Source: Lachnospiraceae bacterium UBA7179 (GTDB lineage Bacteria; Bacillota; Clostridia; Lachnospirales; Lachnospiraceae). Taken from it: DNA of 64,000 nucleotides. A program made the position numbers and the translations under genes. Under the pieces are notes generated by a model. The model had not been told where the DNA came from and ran no database searches. It worked only from the letters and a program-made list of their open reading frames with translations. Within the stretch, counting starts at the first letter, position 1, and each line of letters starts with the position of its first letter. Shown one piece after another: positions 18,174 through 27,503 of the stretch. Location: contig DKVL01000056.1 of the NCBI GenBank assembly GCA_002491195.1, positions 95,442 to 159,441 on the forward strand, read 5' to 3'.

Positions 18174-19319
18174 ATGATGCAGACAGAACCAGTAAGGGTA
18201 CTGAATGTCCTTGGCACAACAAACCTCGGCGGCGCGGAGAGCAGGGTGATGGAGCTTTACCGGGCCCTCGACAGGGACAAGGTGCAGTTTGATTTTCTCG
18301 TGCACACAGAAAGAGAAGGTCAGTACAGTGAGGAAATACGACGTCTCGGCGGCAGGATATACAGTGTCCCGCGGTTCAGGGTGTTGAATATCCTGTCGTA
18401 TAAAAAGGCGTTGAGAAGCTTTTTTCGGGAGCATCATGAATTTGCGGCTGTGCATGGGCATATGACCAGCACGGCAGCCATCTATCTTCCGATCGCGAAG
18501 AAAGCAGGCATCCCCGTGACGATCGCCCATGCCAGAAGCGCAGGGGTGGATCCAGGCATCAAGGGATTTGTGACAAAGTGGATCCGTTATCCACTAAAAT
18601 ACAGGGCAGACTATTGTTTTGCCTGTTCCGCCGAGGCGGGCGAGGCAGTCTACGGCAGGAAGTGGATTGAGAAGGGAAACGTGTGGACGATTCCCAATGC
18701 GATCGATGTGCAGCGTTTTGCATTTCGCCCCGCCGTAAGGCAGCAGCTGCGGGCGGAACTTGATCTTACGGACAAGTTTGTGATTGGCCATGTGGGCAGG
18801 TTCAGCTTTATGAAGAATCATCGTTACCTGATTGATGTTTTTGCAGAACTGTGCAGGATGCGGGACGACGCGGCGCTGGTACTGATCGGAAAAGGCGAGC
18901 TGGAAGAGAAGATCAGAGAAAAAGTAAACGCATTAGGTCTTACAGATAAGGTACGCTTTCTCGGCAATCATTTTGATGTGGAGCGGTATTATCAAATATT
19001 TGACTATTTTGTTTTTCCATCGACTTTTGAGGGATTTCCTGGCAGTGTGGCGGAGGCACAGGCATCCGGGCTTTGCTGTCTCGTCTCGGACCAGGTGACG
19101 AAAGAGGTAGAACTGACAGAACTTGTGACCTATAAAAGTATCAATGAACCGGCTGCAAACTGGGCGGGCGAGATCATGAGAAACGCGAAAGCAGCATTGG
19201 AGCGCAGGGATATGCGGACAGCGATTGCCGGGAAAGGTTTTGACGTGCGCGGACAGGCGGCGAAGATGGAAGTGTTTTACAGGAGCGGGGGAAATCCGCC
19301 AGGAGTCGTAACACAGTAA
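18174..19319 (+). CDS. GT4 glycosyltransferase
   Basis: A 381-residue GT-B glycosyltransferase. The N-terminal LGTTNLGGAESRVMELYR is typical of EpsF/capsule GT4 enzymes. The nucleotide-sugar half has IGHVGRFSFMKNH, ALVLIGKGELEEKI and PSTFEGFPGSVAEAQASG, with the EX7E-type motif. It probably transfers a sugar in the cytoplasm to the growing lipid-linked repeat unit; donor unknown. TTG 18165 overlaps the previous stop, but ATG 18174, nine bases after GAGG, gives a more usual start. Confidence 0.88.
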   Translation: MMQTEPVRVLNVLGTTNLGGAESRVMELYRALDRDKVQFDFLVHTEREGQYSEEIRRLGGRIYSVPRFRVLNILSYKKALRSFFREHHEFAAVHGHMTSTAAIYLPIAKKAGIPVTIAHARSAGVDPGIKGFVTKWIRYPLKYRADYCFACSAEAGEAVYGRKWIEKGNVWTIPNAIDVQRFAFRPAVRQQLRAELDLTDKFVIGHVGRFSFMKNHRYLIDVFAELCRMRDDAALVLIGKGELEEKIREKVNALGLTDKVRFLGNHFDVERYYQIFDYFVFPSTFEGFPGSVAEAQASGLCCLVSDQVTKEVELTELVTYKSINEPAANWAGEIMRNAKAALERRDMRTAIAGKGFDVRGQAAKMEVFYRSGGNPPGVVTQ

Positions 19320-19374
19320 TTTATAGAAAGTGCACTGGAACGGAGCAAACCCGTTCGGAGGAAGGCAGGAAGCG

Positions 19375-20163
19375 ATGATTGATGTCTCATATCAGAAGAA
19401 ATTTTTGCAGGTAAATCAGATATGGTATCCTGGAGATACTGCGATATCAGAGCTTTTGCGGCAGAGGAGGAAAGCGGACATTTTGTTTGTCCATGGTGTT
19501 TCCATCGAGGAAACGAAAGGTGCGTTTCGGGGGTGGCAGGAGTTTCACACTTGTCTGAACGATCTGACATTGCCAGAAGAGAAGATTCATGCGGCAGTCA
19601 ATAAGAATGTGCGGTATGAGTGCCGCAGAAGTGAGCGGGATGGGATCGAGATCCGTTTTTACAACAAGTCTGATCTTGAGAAGGACAGCAGGATTTTGAG
19701 TCAGTTTGCCGAACTATACGAGGGCATGTATCGATCAAAGGGAATCAATACAAAATACAATCTGACATCAGTGAAACAGTATATGGAGGCGGATGGGGCC
19801 TGGTTCTCCGCAGTGTGGCATGAGGGTGAGATGATTGTATTTCATTCCTATATCTGCGATGCTGCGGATGCCAGATTGCTGCACTCTGCTTCCTGCTTCC
19901 GCGGGGAGGGCGCTGCTGACCAGGCTATGATCGGGCGCGCGAATAAGCGTCTCCACTGGGAAGATATTCTCTATTTTAAGAAAAAAGGGCTGCAGCGGTA
20001 CGACTGGGGGGGAATCTCTGATTTTGAAAATCCGAATGGAATCGATGCATTTAAGTTGAAGTTTGGCGGGGATCAAGTTACGTATTACAATGTGTTTGCG
20101 GGAAATACACTGCTTGGAAAACTTGCGGTTACAGCAATGAAAGCGATGAAGAGAGTGAATTGA
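19375..20163 (+). CDS. FemAB/BioF2-like GNAT-fold acyltransferase
   Basis: A 262-residue protein resembling the second half of FemAB-like or Acetyltransf_6 (BioF2-like) proteins. A basic NVRYECRRSERDGIEIRF stretch is followed by FAELYEGMYRSKGI, WFSAVWHEGEMIVFHSYI and a C-terminal RYDWGGISDF..PNGID.FKLKFGG segment. The last resembles the FemX/BioF2 ending in which the acceptor chain is positioned. It could acylate an amino sugar or attach an aminoacyl group. With two 4-amino-sugar pathways present this is plausible but unproven. ATG 19375 follows a GGAGGAAGGCAGGAAG purine-rich run; the upstream GTG 19330 has no ribosome site. Confidence 0.75.
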   Translation: MIDVSYQKKFLQVNQIWYPGDTAISELLRQRRKADILFVHGVSIEETKGAFRGWQEFHTCLNDLTLPEEKIHAAVNKNVRYECRRSERDGIEIRFYNKSDLEKDSRILSQFAELYEGMYRSKGINTKYNLTSVKQYMEADGAWFSAVWHEGEMIVFHSYICDAADARLLHSASCFRGEGAADQAMIGRANKRLHWEDILYFKKKGLQRYDWGGISDFENPNGIDAFKLKFGGDQVTYYNVFAGNTLLGKLAVTAMKAMKRVN

Positions 20164-20164
20164 A

Positions 20165-21343
20165 TTGGAAAAAGACAAAAAACGCATTATGCTGATCGTA
20201 CCATTGCTGGACCAGGGTGGTCTTGAGCGGGTGTGTGCAGAGACAGCACAGCTTTTGAAAGAAAAATATCTGGTTCATCTGGTCGTGTTTAATACAACAG
20301 GTATGATCTATGATGTGACAGGGGTGGATATGACCGATCTCAACCTGGGAGCAGTGGATGGCAGGATCGGAAAGGCTGTCAATGTATTGCGGAGAGTGCA
20401 TCGGGTGAGAAAACTAAAAAGGCAGCTGGATATTCAATTAAGCTACAGTTTTGGACCGACAGCGAACATCGTAAACGTGCTGTCGAAGTGCAGGGATATC
20501 ACATGGGCAGGCATCAGAGGGTATGGCGCGTTGAGCAGCAAAGGTTCCATGCGGTTGATCTGCGGCCTGGCGGACAGGGTGGTCTGCTGTACGCGGGTCA
20601 TGGAACAGGAAATTGCGATGCGGTTTCATGTCAACAGTATATCTACTCTTTATAATCCGTGTGATCTGACAGGAATCACACAGCTTACCTGCCAGATGGT
20701 GCCAGAGGCTTTTCGGACGTTTCTGGAAAGACCGGGAAAGACCGTGGCAGCCATGGGAAGGGCACATGATGTCAAGGGATTCTGGCATCTCATAAAAAGT
20801 TTTTATCTGGTAAAAAAGCAGATCCCGGAACTAAAACTGATGATTATCGGAGACGGCAATTACAGTGAGTATGAGGAGCTTGCGAGGGCGTTGGGAATCA
20901 GCGATGCCGTATTGTTTACAGGCGTTTTGCAAAATCCTTTTTGCCTTCTTGCAAAAGCTGATCTGTATGCTCTGACATCTGAGAGCGAGGGATTTCCGAA
21001 TGCACTGATTGAGGCGATGGCATGTAATATTCCATGTATCAGCGTAAACTGTAAGACTGGTCCGGCCGAAATCCTGCAGGAAAATTATAGGATATGCGCA
21101 GATCAACACAAAGTTTATCACGCAGATTACGGAATATTGATGCCAGTATTTCAGGGGGAGAAGAATCTGGAAGCCGACATCTTTTCTGTAGAAGAAGAAA
21201 TCTTTGCCCAGGAAATGGAAAAAATATTGACAGATGATCGTTTATACATGCATTATAAAGAAATGGCAGTAAAGAGGGCGAAAGCGTTTGGAACACAGGG
21301 ATATCTCAATAGCCTGGTAAAAATGATTGAAGAAGAATGGTGA
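20165..21343 (+). CDS. GT4 glycosyltransferase
   Basis: A 392-residue GT4 enzyme with IMLIVPLLDQGGLERVCAE at the start, a nucleotide-binding half with AMGRAHDVKGFWHLI and MIIGDGNYSEYEELA, then ALTSESEGFPNALIEAMAC for donor binding. The apparent start is TTG 20165, one base after the previous stop. The next ATG (20189) would cut into the first beta strand. Its end overlaps the next gene by seven bases. Donor and acceptor are unknown. Confidence 0.87.
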   Translation: MEKDKKRIMLIVPLLDQGGLERVCAETAQLLKEKYLVHLVVFNTTGMIYDVTGVDMTDLNLGAVDGRIGKAVNVLRRVHRVRKLKRQLDIQLSYSFGPTANIVNVLSKCRDITWAGIRGYGALSSKGSMRLICGLADRVVCCTRVMEQEIAMRFHVNSISTLYNPCDLTGITQLTCQMVPEAFRTFLERPGKTVAAMGRAHDVKGFWHLIKSFYLVKKQIPELKLMIIGDGNYSEYEELARALGISDAVLFTGVLQNPFCLLAKADLYALTSESEGFPNALIEAMACNIPCISVNCKTGPAEILQENYRICADQHKVYHADYGILMPVFQGEKNLEADIFSVEEEIFAQEMEKILTDDRLYMHYKEMAVKRAKAFGTQGYLNSLVKMIEEEW

Positions 21344-22749
21344 AGTGGTTGAACGGTTTAAAAAGAAAAGACAAGAATACAATAGACAGGATCTGGTGGA
21401 TTGGAATCTTCCTGGTAAGCATCTTATTTTATTTGATCTGGTATTGGATGGATGGCATTATTCTTACTGAGGATGCGCAGTCCTATATATCGATGACGAG
21501 TGATCGTGAGCCAGGATACTGTATTTTTCTTGCAGTATTGCGCTCTGTGTTCGACAGCGGGGCTCTGCATGCCGCAGTGATCATCCAGTGTATTGTTGCA
21601 GCATGGGCTGCAGCCGCAGTTGCGATGGGATTAAAGAAACGGTTTTCCCTGAACTGCGCGGGGATGCTGCTGATCCTGTTCATACAGTATGGCGTGACGC
21701 TTCTGAACAGATTCGTGGCACAAAGAAGATACAGTTATTACAATAGTATTGAGACGGAGGGGCTGTGTTATTCCTTATGGATTTTCTTCTTTTTGTGTAT
21801 TTTAGGGATTGTTTATGATCACAGCAAAAAAAGTGCTGTGGCAGCGGTCTTGTGGTCTGTCATACTGATCTCGATCAGAAAGCAGATGCTCATTACATTG
21901 ATCATTCTGGTTTTGTGTTTATTCTATGTGGGATGGAAAGAGAAAGATTGGAAGAGAGCGGTTACATCGATTGTATTATGTGCAGCAGGAGTACTTGTGG
22001 CAACAACATTGATTGACTGTAGTTATAATTTGGCAGTGAGAGGGGTTTTTACCTCTCATTCTGGGGATTCCAGTTTTATATTGGGAACGGAACTGTATCT
22101 GGCAGACCTGGATATGGAAAAGAATCTCCAGACAGAGGAGCGCAGAGAATTATTTCAGGAAATCATGCGCCGGACGGATGAACAGGAATATAATATTATC
22201 TACGCACGGCAGGGAAACCCGGAGGGGATTCGGGGAAGTTTTCTGTGGAACTGGCAGGCGATAGAGAATCACTATAGCCTGTCCTATGACAGGATAAAGT
22301 TTGATGTGGTTATGGCAGTGATCAGAGAGTATCAGGAAAAGACCGGAGTTCCTGAAGACGAGAGGCAGGATCATTACAATGAGATCGCGGGCAGCATGAT
22401 GAAAGAATTATTTATTCCATGCATCCCTGGTTTGATGAAACTTTTCGCATGCAATGTCATTCATGGTATGATTACTACGATCTTGAAGGTTCACAGGCTC
22501 TTAAACTGGGCAGCGGTTATAATCTATGGCGTATATGCGGCGCTTTTTATTGATTTAAGACGCAGAGGTATAAGGGACAGTCTTCCTTTTGCAGCAGTTG
22601 TGATTCTGGCAATTGTTGTGAATGTTTGTTTTACATCGCTGACAATCTATCCGCAGATGCGGTATATGCTTTATAATACAGCACTGTTTTATCAGGCAGG
22701 GGCCGTCATGTGTATACAGGGATGGACACAGAAAAGGGTTAAAGGGTAA
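21337..22749 (+). CDS. Polytopic membrane protein, paralogue of the 14591 gene
   Basis: A 470-residue membrane protein with about nine to ten helices. The first external loop is ILTEDAQSYISMTSDREPGY, and the C-terminus has MRYMLYNTALFYQAG. These features match the protein at 14591. An external domain lies at about 230-370. GT-C-like topology suggests a glycosyltransferase or a transport role, but no catalytic motif can be claimed. ATG 21337 lies inside the preceding GT4 gene, so translation is coupled. Confidence 0.8.
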   Translation: MVKWLNGLKRKDKNTIDRIWWIGIFLVSILFYLIWYWMDGIILTEDAQSYISMTSDREPGYCIFLAVLRSVFDSGALHAAVIIQCIVAAWAAAAVAMGLKKRFSLNCAGMLLILFIQYGVTLLNRFVAQRRYSYYNSIETEGLCYSLWIFFFLCILGIVYDHSKKSAVAAVLWSVILISIRKQMLITLIILVLCLFYVGWKEKDWKRAVTSIVLCAAGVLVATTLIDCSYNLAVRGVFTSHSGDSSFILGTELYLADLDMEKNLQTEERRELFQEIMRRTDEQEYNIIYARQGNPEGIRGSFLWNWQAIENHYSLSYDRIKFDVVMAVIREYQEKTGVPEDERQDHYNEIAGSMMKELFIPCIPGLMKLFACNVIHGMITTILKVHRLLNWAAVIIYGVYAALFIDLRRRGIRDSLPFAAVVILAIVVNVCFTSLTIYPQMRYMLYNTALFYQAGAVMCIQGWTQKRVKG

Positions 22750-22765
22750 GTAGGAGGTATATGAC

Positions 22766-23686
22766 ATGAAATATAAAGTAACTGTTTTCGGCGTGAAAGA
22801 TACATCGGAGAATATTGTGGAATTTATCCACAAGAATATCTGCCCGGTTGATCTGGTGATCACGATCAACAGTGAAGTGTTAAAAAAGAACCAGGTGTCA
22901 GGATATAAAGGGCTTTCGGTACTGACAGACAGATATGGAATCCCTGTATTTGAAGCGGACAGCTATTTTCTGACGGATGAGAAGACAAAGGCGTTTCTGC
23001 AGGAGAATACGTTTGAGATTGCAGTCTCTATGGGCTGGCAGCGCCTGATCCCAAAGGATGTGCTGGATCGATTTGCGTATGGTGTGTATGGATTTCATGG
23101 AAACAGCGGCTATCTCCCGTTTGGAAGGGGCAGATCACCGCTGAACTGGTCAGTCATACTGGGGGATACACGGTTTAATCTGAATCTGTTTCAGTATGAC
23201 GAGAAAGCGGATAGTCCCAATGTGTTTGCCACAGAGATGTTTTCCATTACTCCTCATGATAATATCCGCACAGCGCAGTATAAGAATATGATCTGTTCGA
23301 AGAATCTGATCAGAAAACTGCTCAAGGCCTATCAGGAGGGGAGTATTACAGTGCGGACAGAATCGAAGGATTTTGACTCGTGGTATCACAAACGCACAGC
23401 GGCGGACGGAAAGATTGATTTTCATGAGCGGACAAGAACGATTTATAATCTGATCCGCGGAGTCTCAGAACCGTTTCCCGGCGCTTTTGCAGTGTGCGGG
23501 GAACAGACGGTAAGGATATGGGAAGCACATCCATTTGATGAAATGATTGATTTTTCGGACTACAGACCTGGGGAGATCGTGGACATTTTTGATGGAAAAC
23601 TGATTGTGAGAACCGTGGATGGCTCCTTACTGATCGATCGTTATGAGAGTGAACGGGAATTAGCAGTGGGAGATCTTCTGGAATGA
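22766..23686 (+). CDS. Formyltransferase-family protein (sugar N-formyltransferase-like)
   Basis: A 306-residue protein related to methionyl-tRNA formyltransferase, ArnA N-terminal domain and sugar N-formyltransferases. The core reads YGFHGNSGYLPFGRGRSPLN (109-128), followed by ADS near 148-150. This aligns with ArnA NLHGSLLPKYRGRAPLN and its later aspartate. The catalytic histidine (H111) and aspartate (D149) are present, but the canonical asparagine is glycine (G109). A C-terminal OB-like part (residues about 210-306) matches the family layout. The likely role is N-formylation of an amino sugar, with N10-formyl-tetrahydrofolate as donor. Neighbouring deacetylase and amidotransferase genes support this. 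AGGAGG precedes ATG 22766. Confidence 0.82.
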   Translation: MKYKVTVFGVKDTSENIVEFIHKNICPVDLVITINSEVLKKNQVSGYKGLSVLTDRYGIPVFEADSYFLTDEKTKAFLQENTFEIAVSMGWQRLIPKDVLDRFAYGVYGFHGNSGYLPFGRGRSPLNWSVILGDTRFNLNLFQYDEKADSPNVFATEMFSITPHDNIRTAQYKNMICSKNLIRKLLKAYQEGSITVRTESKDFDSWYHKRTAADGKIDFHERTRTIYNLIRGVSEPFPGAFAVCGEQTVRIWEAHPFDEMIDFSDYRPGEIVDIFDGKLIVRTVDGSLLIDRYESERELAVGDLLE

Positions 23687-24798
23687 ATACAGATAGGAAA
23701 CGTAAAATAGCATTTCACTTAAACTGCCTGGAGCAGGGCGGGGCAGAGAGAGTGGTGTCCAATCTGGCAAACCAGTTTGCCAGGGAAGGCTACGAGGTTC
23801 TGATCGCGACAGAATGGTACGGGGAGAATGAGTTTGCGATTGACCGTCGTGTGAGAAGAGTTCATGTAGGACTGAAAGACAGGGATGACAAAAAAAACCG
23901 TATCACACAGTTTCTGCTCAGGGTAAAGTATCTGCGTCAGTTTATGAAAACAGAAAAGCCGGATATCTTGATCGCCTTTGCGCAGAGGGCAAACTACAGG
24001 GCACTGATGGCATCCTATGGAACCAATGTTCCGGTATTAATATCGATTCGTACGGATCCTGTGGGACATTATGACGCATGGTCGGACAGGCTGCAGATCC
24101 CCATATTGTTTCCCAGGGCATCGGGATGTGTATTTCAGACAAAAGGGCAGAAAGAATTTTTTGCTCCGTTTCTGCAGGAGAACTCCCGTATTATTTTAAA
24201 TCCTTTAAATGACAAATACATCGGTCAGCCAGAGCCGCAACACCGGAAAAAGGAAGTGGTACAGTCGGGGAGGCTGGTGGATTTTAAGAATCAGCCCATG
24301 CTGCTGCGGGCTTTTGTCAAGGTACATGAGAAACATCCCGATTACATTCTAAAAATCTACGGCGGGGATTCTTTTGACGGAACGAAGGAAATCCTGGAGG
24401 AAATCATTGCCAAAAACAATGCACAGGATTACATCAGGCTGATGGGAGCCAGCGATACGCTTGAGCGGGATTTGATCGATGCGGCGGTGTATGCGTTTTC
24501 ATCAGACTGGGAAGGAATGCCAAATGCCCTGTTGGAGGCAATGGCGCTGGGACTTCCGATCGTTGCTACGGACTGCCCCTGCGGCGGACCGCGGACGGTG
24601 ATGGAAGACGGTGTGAATGGCCTGTTGATATCGATCAAGGATCAGAAAGCACTGGAGGATGGGATCAACAAGCTGATCGAAGATCCGGAATATGCGCAGA
24701 GGTTGGGAAGGGAAGCGAGGAATATCGCCCGAAAAGCCAATGCGCAGGCAATTTATGAACAGTGGCAGAGTTATATTGAGGAGATCTGCAGAGCATAG
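23683..24798 (+). CDS. GT4 glycosyltransferase
   Basis: A 371-residue GT4 enzyme with FHLNCLEQGGAERVVSNLA, VQSGRLVDFKNQPMLLRAF and FSSDWEGMPNALLEAMALG, ending its donor site in ATDCPCGGPRTVMEDGVNG. It is closely similar to the GT4 at 27504, and the two flank a deacetylase and an amidotransferase gene. The start overlaps the formyltransferase stop (ATGA). Donor unknown; a modified aminouronic acid is a reasonable guess from context. Confidence 0.9.
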   Translation: MNTDRKRKIAFHLNCLEQGGAERVVSNLANQFAREGYEVLIATEWYGENEFAIDRRVRRVHVGLKDRDDKKNRITQFLLRVKYLRQFMKTEKPDILIAFAQRANYRALMASYGTNVPVLISIRTDPVGHYDAWSDRLQIPILFPRASGCVFQTKGQKEFFAPFLQENSRIILNPLNDKYIGQPEPQHRKKEVVQSGRLVDFKNQPMLLRAFVKVHEKHPDYILKIYGGDSFDGTKEILEEIIAKNNAQDYIRLMGASDTLERDLIDAAVYAFSSDWEGMPNALLEAMALGLPIVATDCPCGGPRTVMEDGVNGLLISIKDQKALEDGINKLIEDPEYAQRLGREARNIARKANAQAIYEQWQSYIEEICRA

Positions 24799-24823
24799 AT
24801 GATAAGAGATAGGGAGAGGGACA

Positions 24824-25579
24824 ATGTTTTCATATAATGAGTACAGGGAGATCATAAGGATTATTAAGTCTACGGGGTTACAGAGTGACTATGCAGGCGC
24901 CTTACACAAGGATAAATTTATCATTATGCGCCACGATGTGGAGTATAGTGTGGAACGCGCATATGCGCTTGCCAAGGTGGAGACCAGCATGGACTTCACA
25001 TCGACGTTCTTTTTCCAGTGGACCAATAATTCGTATAATCTGCTGTCCAGAAAAAACAGGGATTTGATCTGTGATATGCATGAGCGGGGACAGAATATTG
25101 GTCTGCACTTTGCACTGAATGGAATGACGGACATGCAGGAGGTGCGGCGCCAGATTGTCAGGGAGATGCATATGCTCAGTGAGATGCTGGGATTTGAGAT
25201 ATCGGAGTTTTCTGTGCACCGTCCATCTCCGTCGGTACTTGCAGAGAATATTAAGCTGCCAGGCATCATCAACGCATATCAGGATGAATTTTTTACGTTT
25301 TCGGAACATGCAGGAAAGGATTCTGAGCTGGCGGTGAAATATATGTCTGATGCCAACCATATATGGCGGTACGGTTACCCTGATGAAAAAAATATACTGG
25401 GGCACGACAAAGTGCAGATTCTGACGCATCCATTTGCGTGGACGAAAAAAGGATATGACAACTTTGACAATTATAAGGCATTGGTGCGGGAAAAATATAT
25501 TGAACTGATCGACAGTATTGATAATGAATGCAAGGATTTTGGGGAGTACCGGGATTATTTTGTGGAACCATTAGGATAG
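24824..25579 (+). CDS. NodB-like polysaccharide-deacetylase-family protein
   Basis: A 251-residue deacetylase-like protein. FIIMRHDVEYS gives the catalytic/metal aspartate near the N-terminus, NIGLHFAL the histidine strand, EFSVHRPSPSV a later motif and ILTHPFAW the C-terminal histidine. There is no signal peptide or membrane segment, so it is probably cytoplasmic. It lies between a GT4 gene and an asparagine-synthase-like gene. It could remove an N-acetyl group so that the freed amine is re-acylated, for example formylated by the 22766 product. That link is inference. Confidence 0.82.
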   Translation: MFSYNEYREIIRIIKSTGLQSDYAGALHKDKFIIMRHDVEYSVERAYALAKVETSMDFTSTFFFQWTNNSYNLLSRKNRDLICDMHERGQNIGLHFALNGMTDMQEVRRQIVREMHMLSEMLGFEISEFSVHRPSPSVLAENIKLPGIINAYQDEFFTFSEHAGKDSELAVKYMSDANHIWRYGYPDEKNILGHDKVQILTHPFAWTKKGYDNFDNYKALVREKYIELIDSIDNECKDFGEYRDYFVEPLG

Positions 25580-25592
25580 GGGGAGCAGGCTT

Positions 25593-27473
25593 ATGTGCGG
25601 CATATGTGGTTTTGTATCAAGGAGAACGATCACACAGGGGCAGCTGAAAAACATGAATGATACGATGTATCACAGGGGTCCGAACGACAGCGGGGAGGAG
25701 ATCTTTGCCGGCAGTGACGGATACCAGATCGGGATGGCACAGCGGCGTCTGTCGATCCTGGACTTATCCATGCTGGGGCATCAGCCTATGCATTCCTGCG
25801 ACAACAGACTTGTGATTTCCTACAATGGAGAGATATACAATTTTCTGGAACTGCGCGAGGAGTTAAAAGAGTATCCATTTCAATCCCGGTGTGATACAGA
25901 GGTGATCCTGGCTGCATATCTGAAATGGGGGATTTCCTGCGTGGACCGGTTCCAGGGAATGTTTGCCATTTCCCTGTATGACAGGGAGAAAGAAGAGCTA
26001 TATCTCATAAGGGACAGGATCGGGAAAAAGCCGCTGTACTATTGGCTGGATGGAGATAACCTTGTATTTGCGTCGGAGTTAAAGCCGATCATGGAATATC
26101 CAGAATTTCCCAAAAAGATCAGAAAAGATGTGATGAAGCGGTATCTGTATCAGCAGTGCGTCAACGAACCGGATTCGATCTTTGAGAATGTATATAAAGT
26201 AGAGCCGGGACAGGTAATCCGGTTTCAAAAGGGAAAATTATCCAAACATAAATATTGGGATATCGCAAAAGTGTATCATGCCAAAAGGCAGGAGAAAGTG
26301 CGTTCTTATGAGGAGGCAAAAGAGGAACTGAAAGCAATCTTAAAGGATGCAGTGCAGAAGCGAATGGTCGCGGATGTACCGGTAGGTGCATTTTTGAGCG
26401 GCGGCTATGATTCCTCGCTTGTCACTGCGATCGCGCAGGAGGTCAGCAGTGAGCCTGTAAAGACATACTCCATCGGTTTTAACGAGGAGCGCTACAATGA
26501 GGCAAAATATGCAAAAGCAGTGGCAAAGCATCTCGGCACACAGCACACAGAGCTATATATTGACGAGAAAGCTATGTTTGATATGGTTGAGAGTATTCCG
26601 AAATATTATGACGAGCCCTTTGCGGACAGTTCGCAGATACCGTCAATGCTGGTAGCCGGACTGGCGGCACAGGATGTGACGGTTGTCCTCTCGGGAGACG
26701 GGGGAGATGAGTTTTTCTGTGGCTATAACATTTATGACAATGTGGCACAGGCTCAGAAGCTGGATCTGCTGGGACGTATGACCTATGGCGTGTGTCAGTT
26801 TCCTCCATTGAAAAGGCTTGGACTATTTGAGAAACTTCCTTTCCGGGTTCAGGTAGTGGCAGGAAATCATGATCCCGGGACAAAGACACAGCTTGGGGGA
26901 AGAACTTACATCAACGTGATCGACAGGATGCTCCCGGACAGCGGAGTGCCGTTCAAGTTTCCTGTGGAATCCAGGTATCATGAAAGCAACTGGCAGGCGC
27001 GTCGGATGCTGCTGGATGAGGAGACTTATCTGCCCGGGGATATTCTGTGCAAAGTGGATCGGGCTTCCATGAAATATTCCCTTGAGGCAAGATGTCCGAT
27101 TCTTGATGTCAATGTGATGGAATATTCCTACCGCCTGCCGCATTCGTACAAGTATTCGGACGGTGTCAAGAAAAGAATCCTGAAGGATATTGCCTATGAC
27201 TATATCCCGAAAGAGCTGCTCGACAGGCCGAAAGTCGGCTTTGGTGTTCCGCTTGACAAGTGGATGAGGGGACCTTTGAGAGAAGCGCTGCAGGATATGT
27301 GCAGCGAGGCATTTTTGAGAGAGCAGGGAATATTTGATGCGCAATACGTGCATGATTTCATCAATACGTACCTGAAAACCGGCGATCGGGGACCGGCTTC
27401 CGGGGCAAATTACTCCAAGGTTGCCTGGTCATTTTTCGTGTTCCAGCAGTGGTACAGAATGTATATGCATTAG
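25593..27473 (+). CDS. Asparagine-synthase-like glutamine amidotransferase
   Basis: A 626-residue class II amidotransferase. Met is followed by the nucleophile Cys2 (MCGICGF). The glutaminase half has YHRGPND, AQRRLSILDLS and ISYNGEIYNF. The synthetase half has the pyrophosphate loop FLSGGYDSSLV and the SGDGGDEFFCGY segment. In polysaccharide loci such proteins are thought to amidate uronic acids. P. aeruginosa O6 WbpS, found with WbpO and WbpP, has been proposed to do this. Since this window carries a WbpO/WbpP pair, amidation of GalNAcA-type residues is likelier than free asparagine synthesis. A second copy is at 41296. Confidence 0.92.
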   Translation: MCGICGFVSRRTITQGQLKNMNDTMYHRGPNDSGEEIFAGSDGYQIGMAQRRLSILDLSMLGHQPMHSCDNRLVISYNGEIYNFLELREELKEYPFQSRCDTEVILAAYLKWGISCVDRFQGMFAISLYDREKEELYLIRDRIGKKPLYYWLDGDNLVFASELKPIMEYPEFPKKIRKDVMKRYLYQQCVNEPDSIFENVYKVEPGQVIRFQKGKLSKHKYWDIAKVYHAKRQEKVRSYEEAKEELKAILKDAVQKRMVADVPVGAFLSGGYDSSLVTAIAQEVSSEPVKTYSIGFNEERYNEAKYAKAVAKHLGTQHTELYIDEKAMFDMVESIPKYYDEPFADSSQIPSMLVAGLAAQDVTVVLSGDGGDEFFCGYNIYDNVAQAQKLDLLGRMTYGVCQFPPLKRLGLFEKLPFRVQVVAGNHDPGTKTQLGGRTYINVIDRMLPDSGVPFKFPVESRYHESNWQARRMLLDEETYLPGDILCKVDRASMKYSLEARCPILDVNVMEYSYRLPHSYKYSDGVKKRILKDIAYDYIPKELLDRPKVGFGVPLDKWMRGPLREALQDMCSEAFLREQGIFDAQYVHDFINTYLKTGDRGPASGANYSKVAWSFFVFQQWYRMYMH

Positions 27474-27503
27474 AGCACTGTAATGTTTTATAGAGGATTC
27501 TAT

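Noticed and set aside
25593..27473. Housekeeping asparagine synthetase
   Set aside because: The sequence alone would allow it, but its place within a glycan operon, next to formyltransferase and deacetylase genes and with a second copy in the other cluster, favours sugar amidation.
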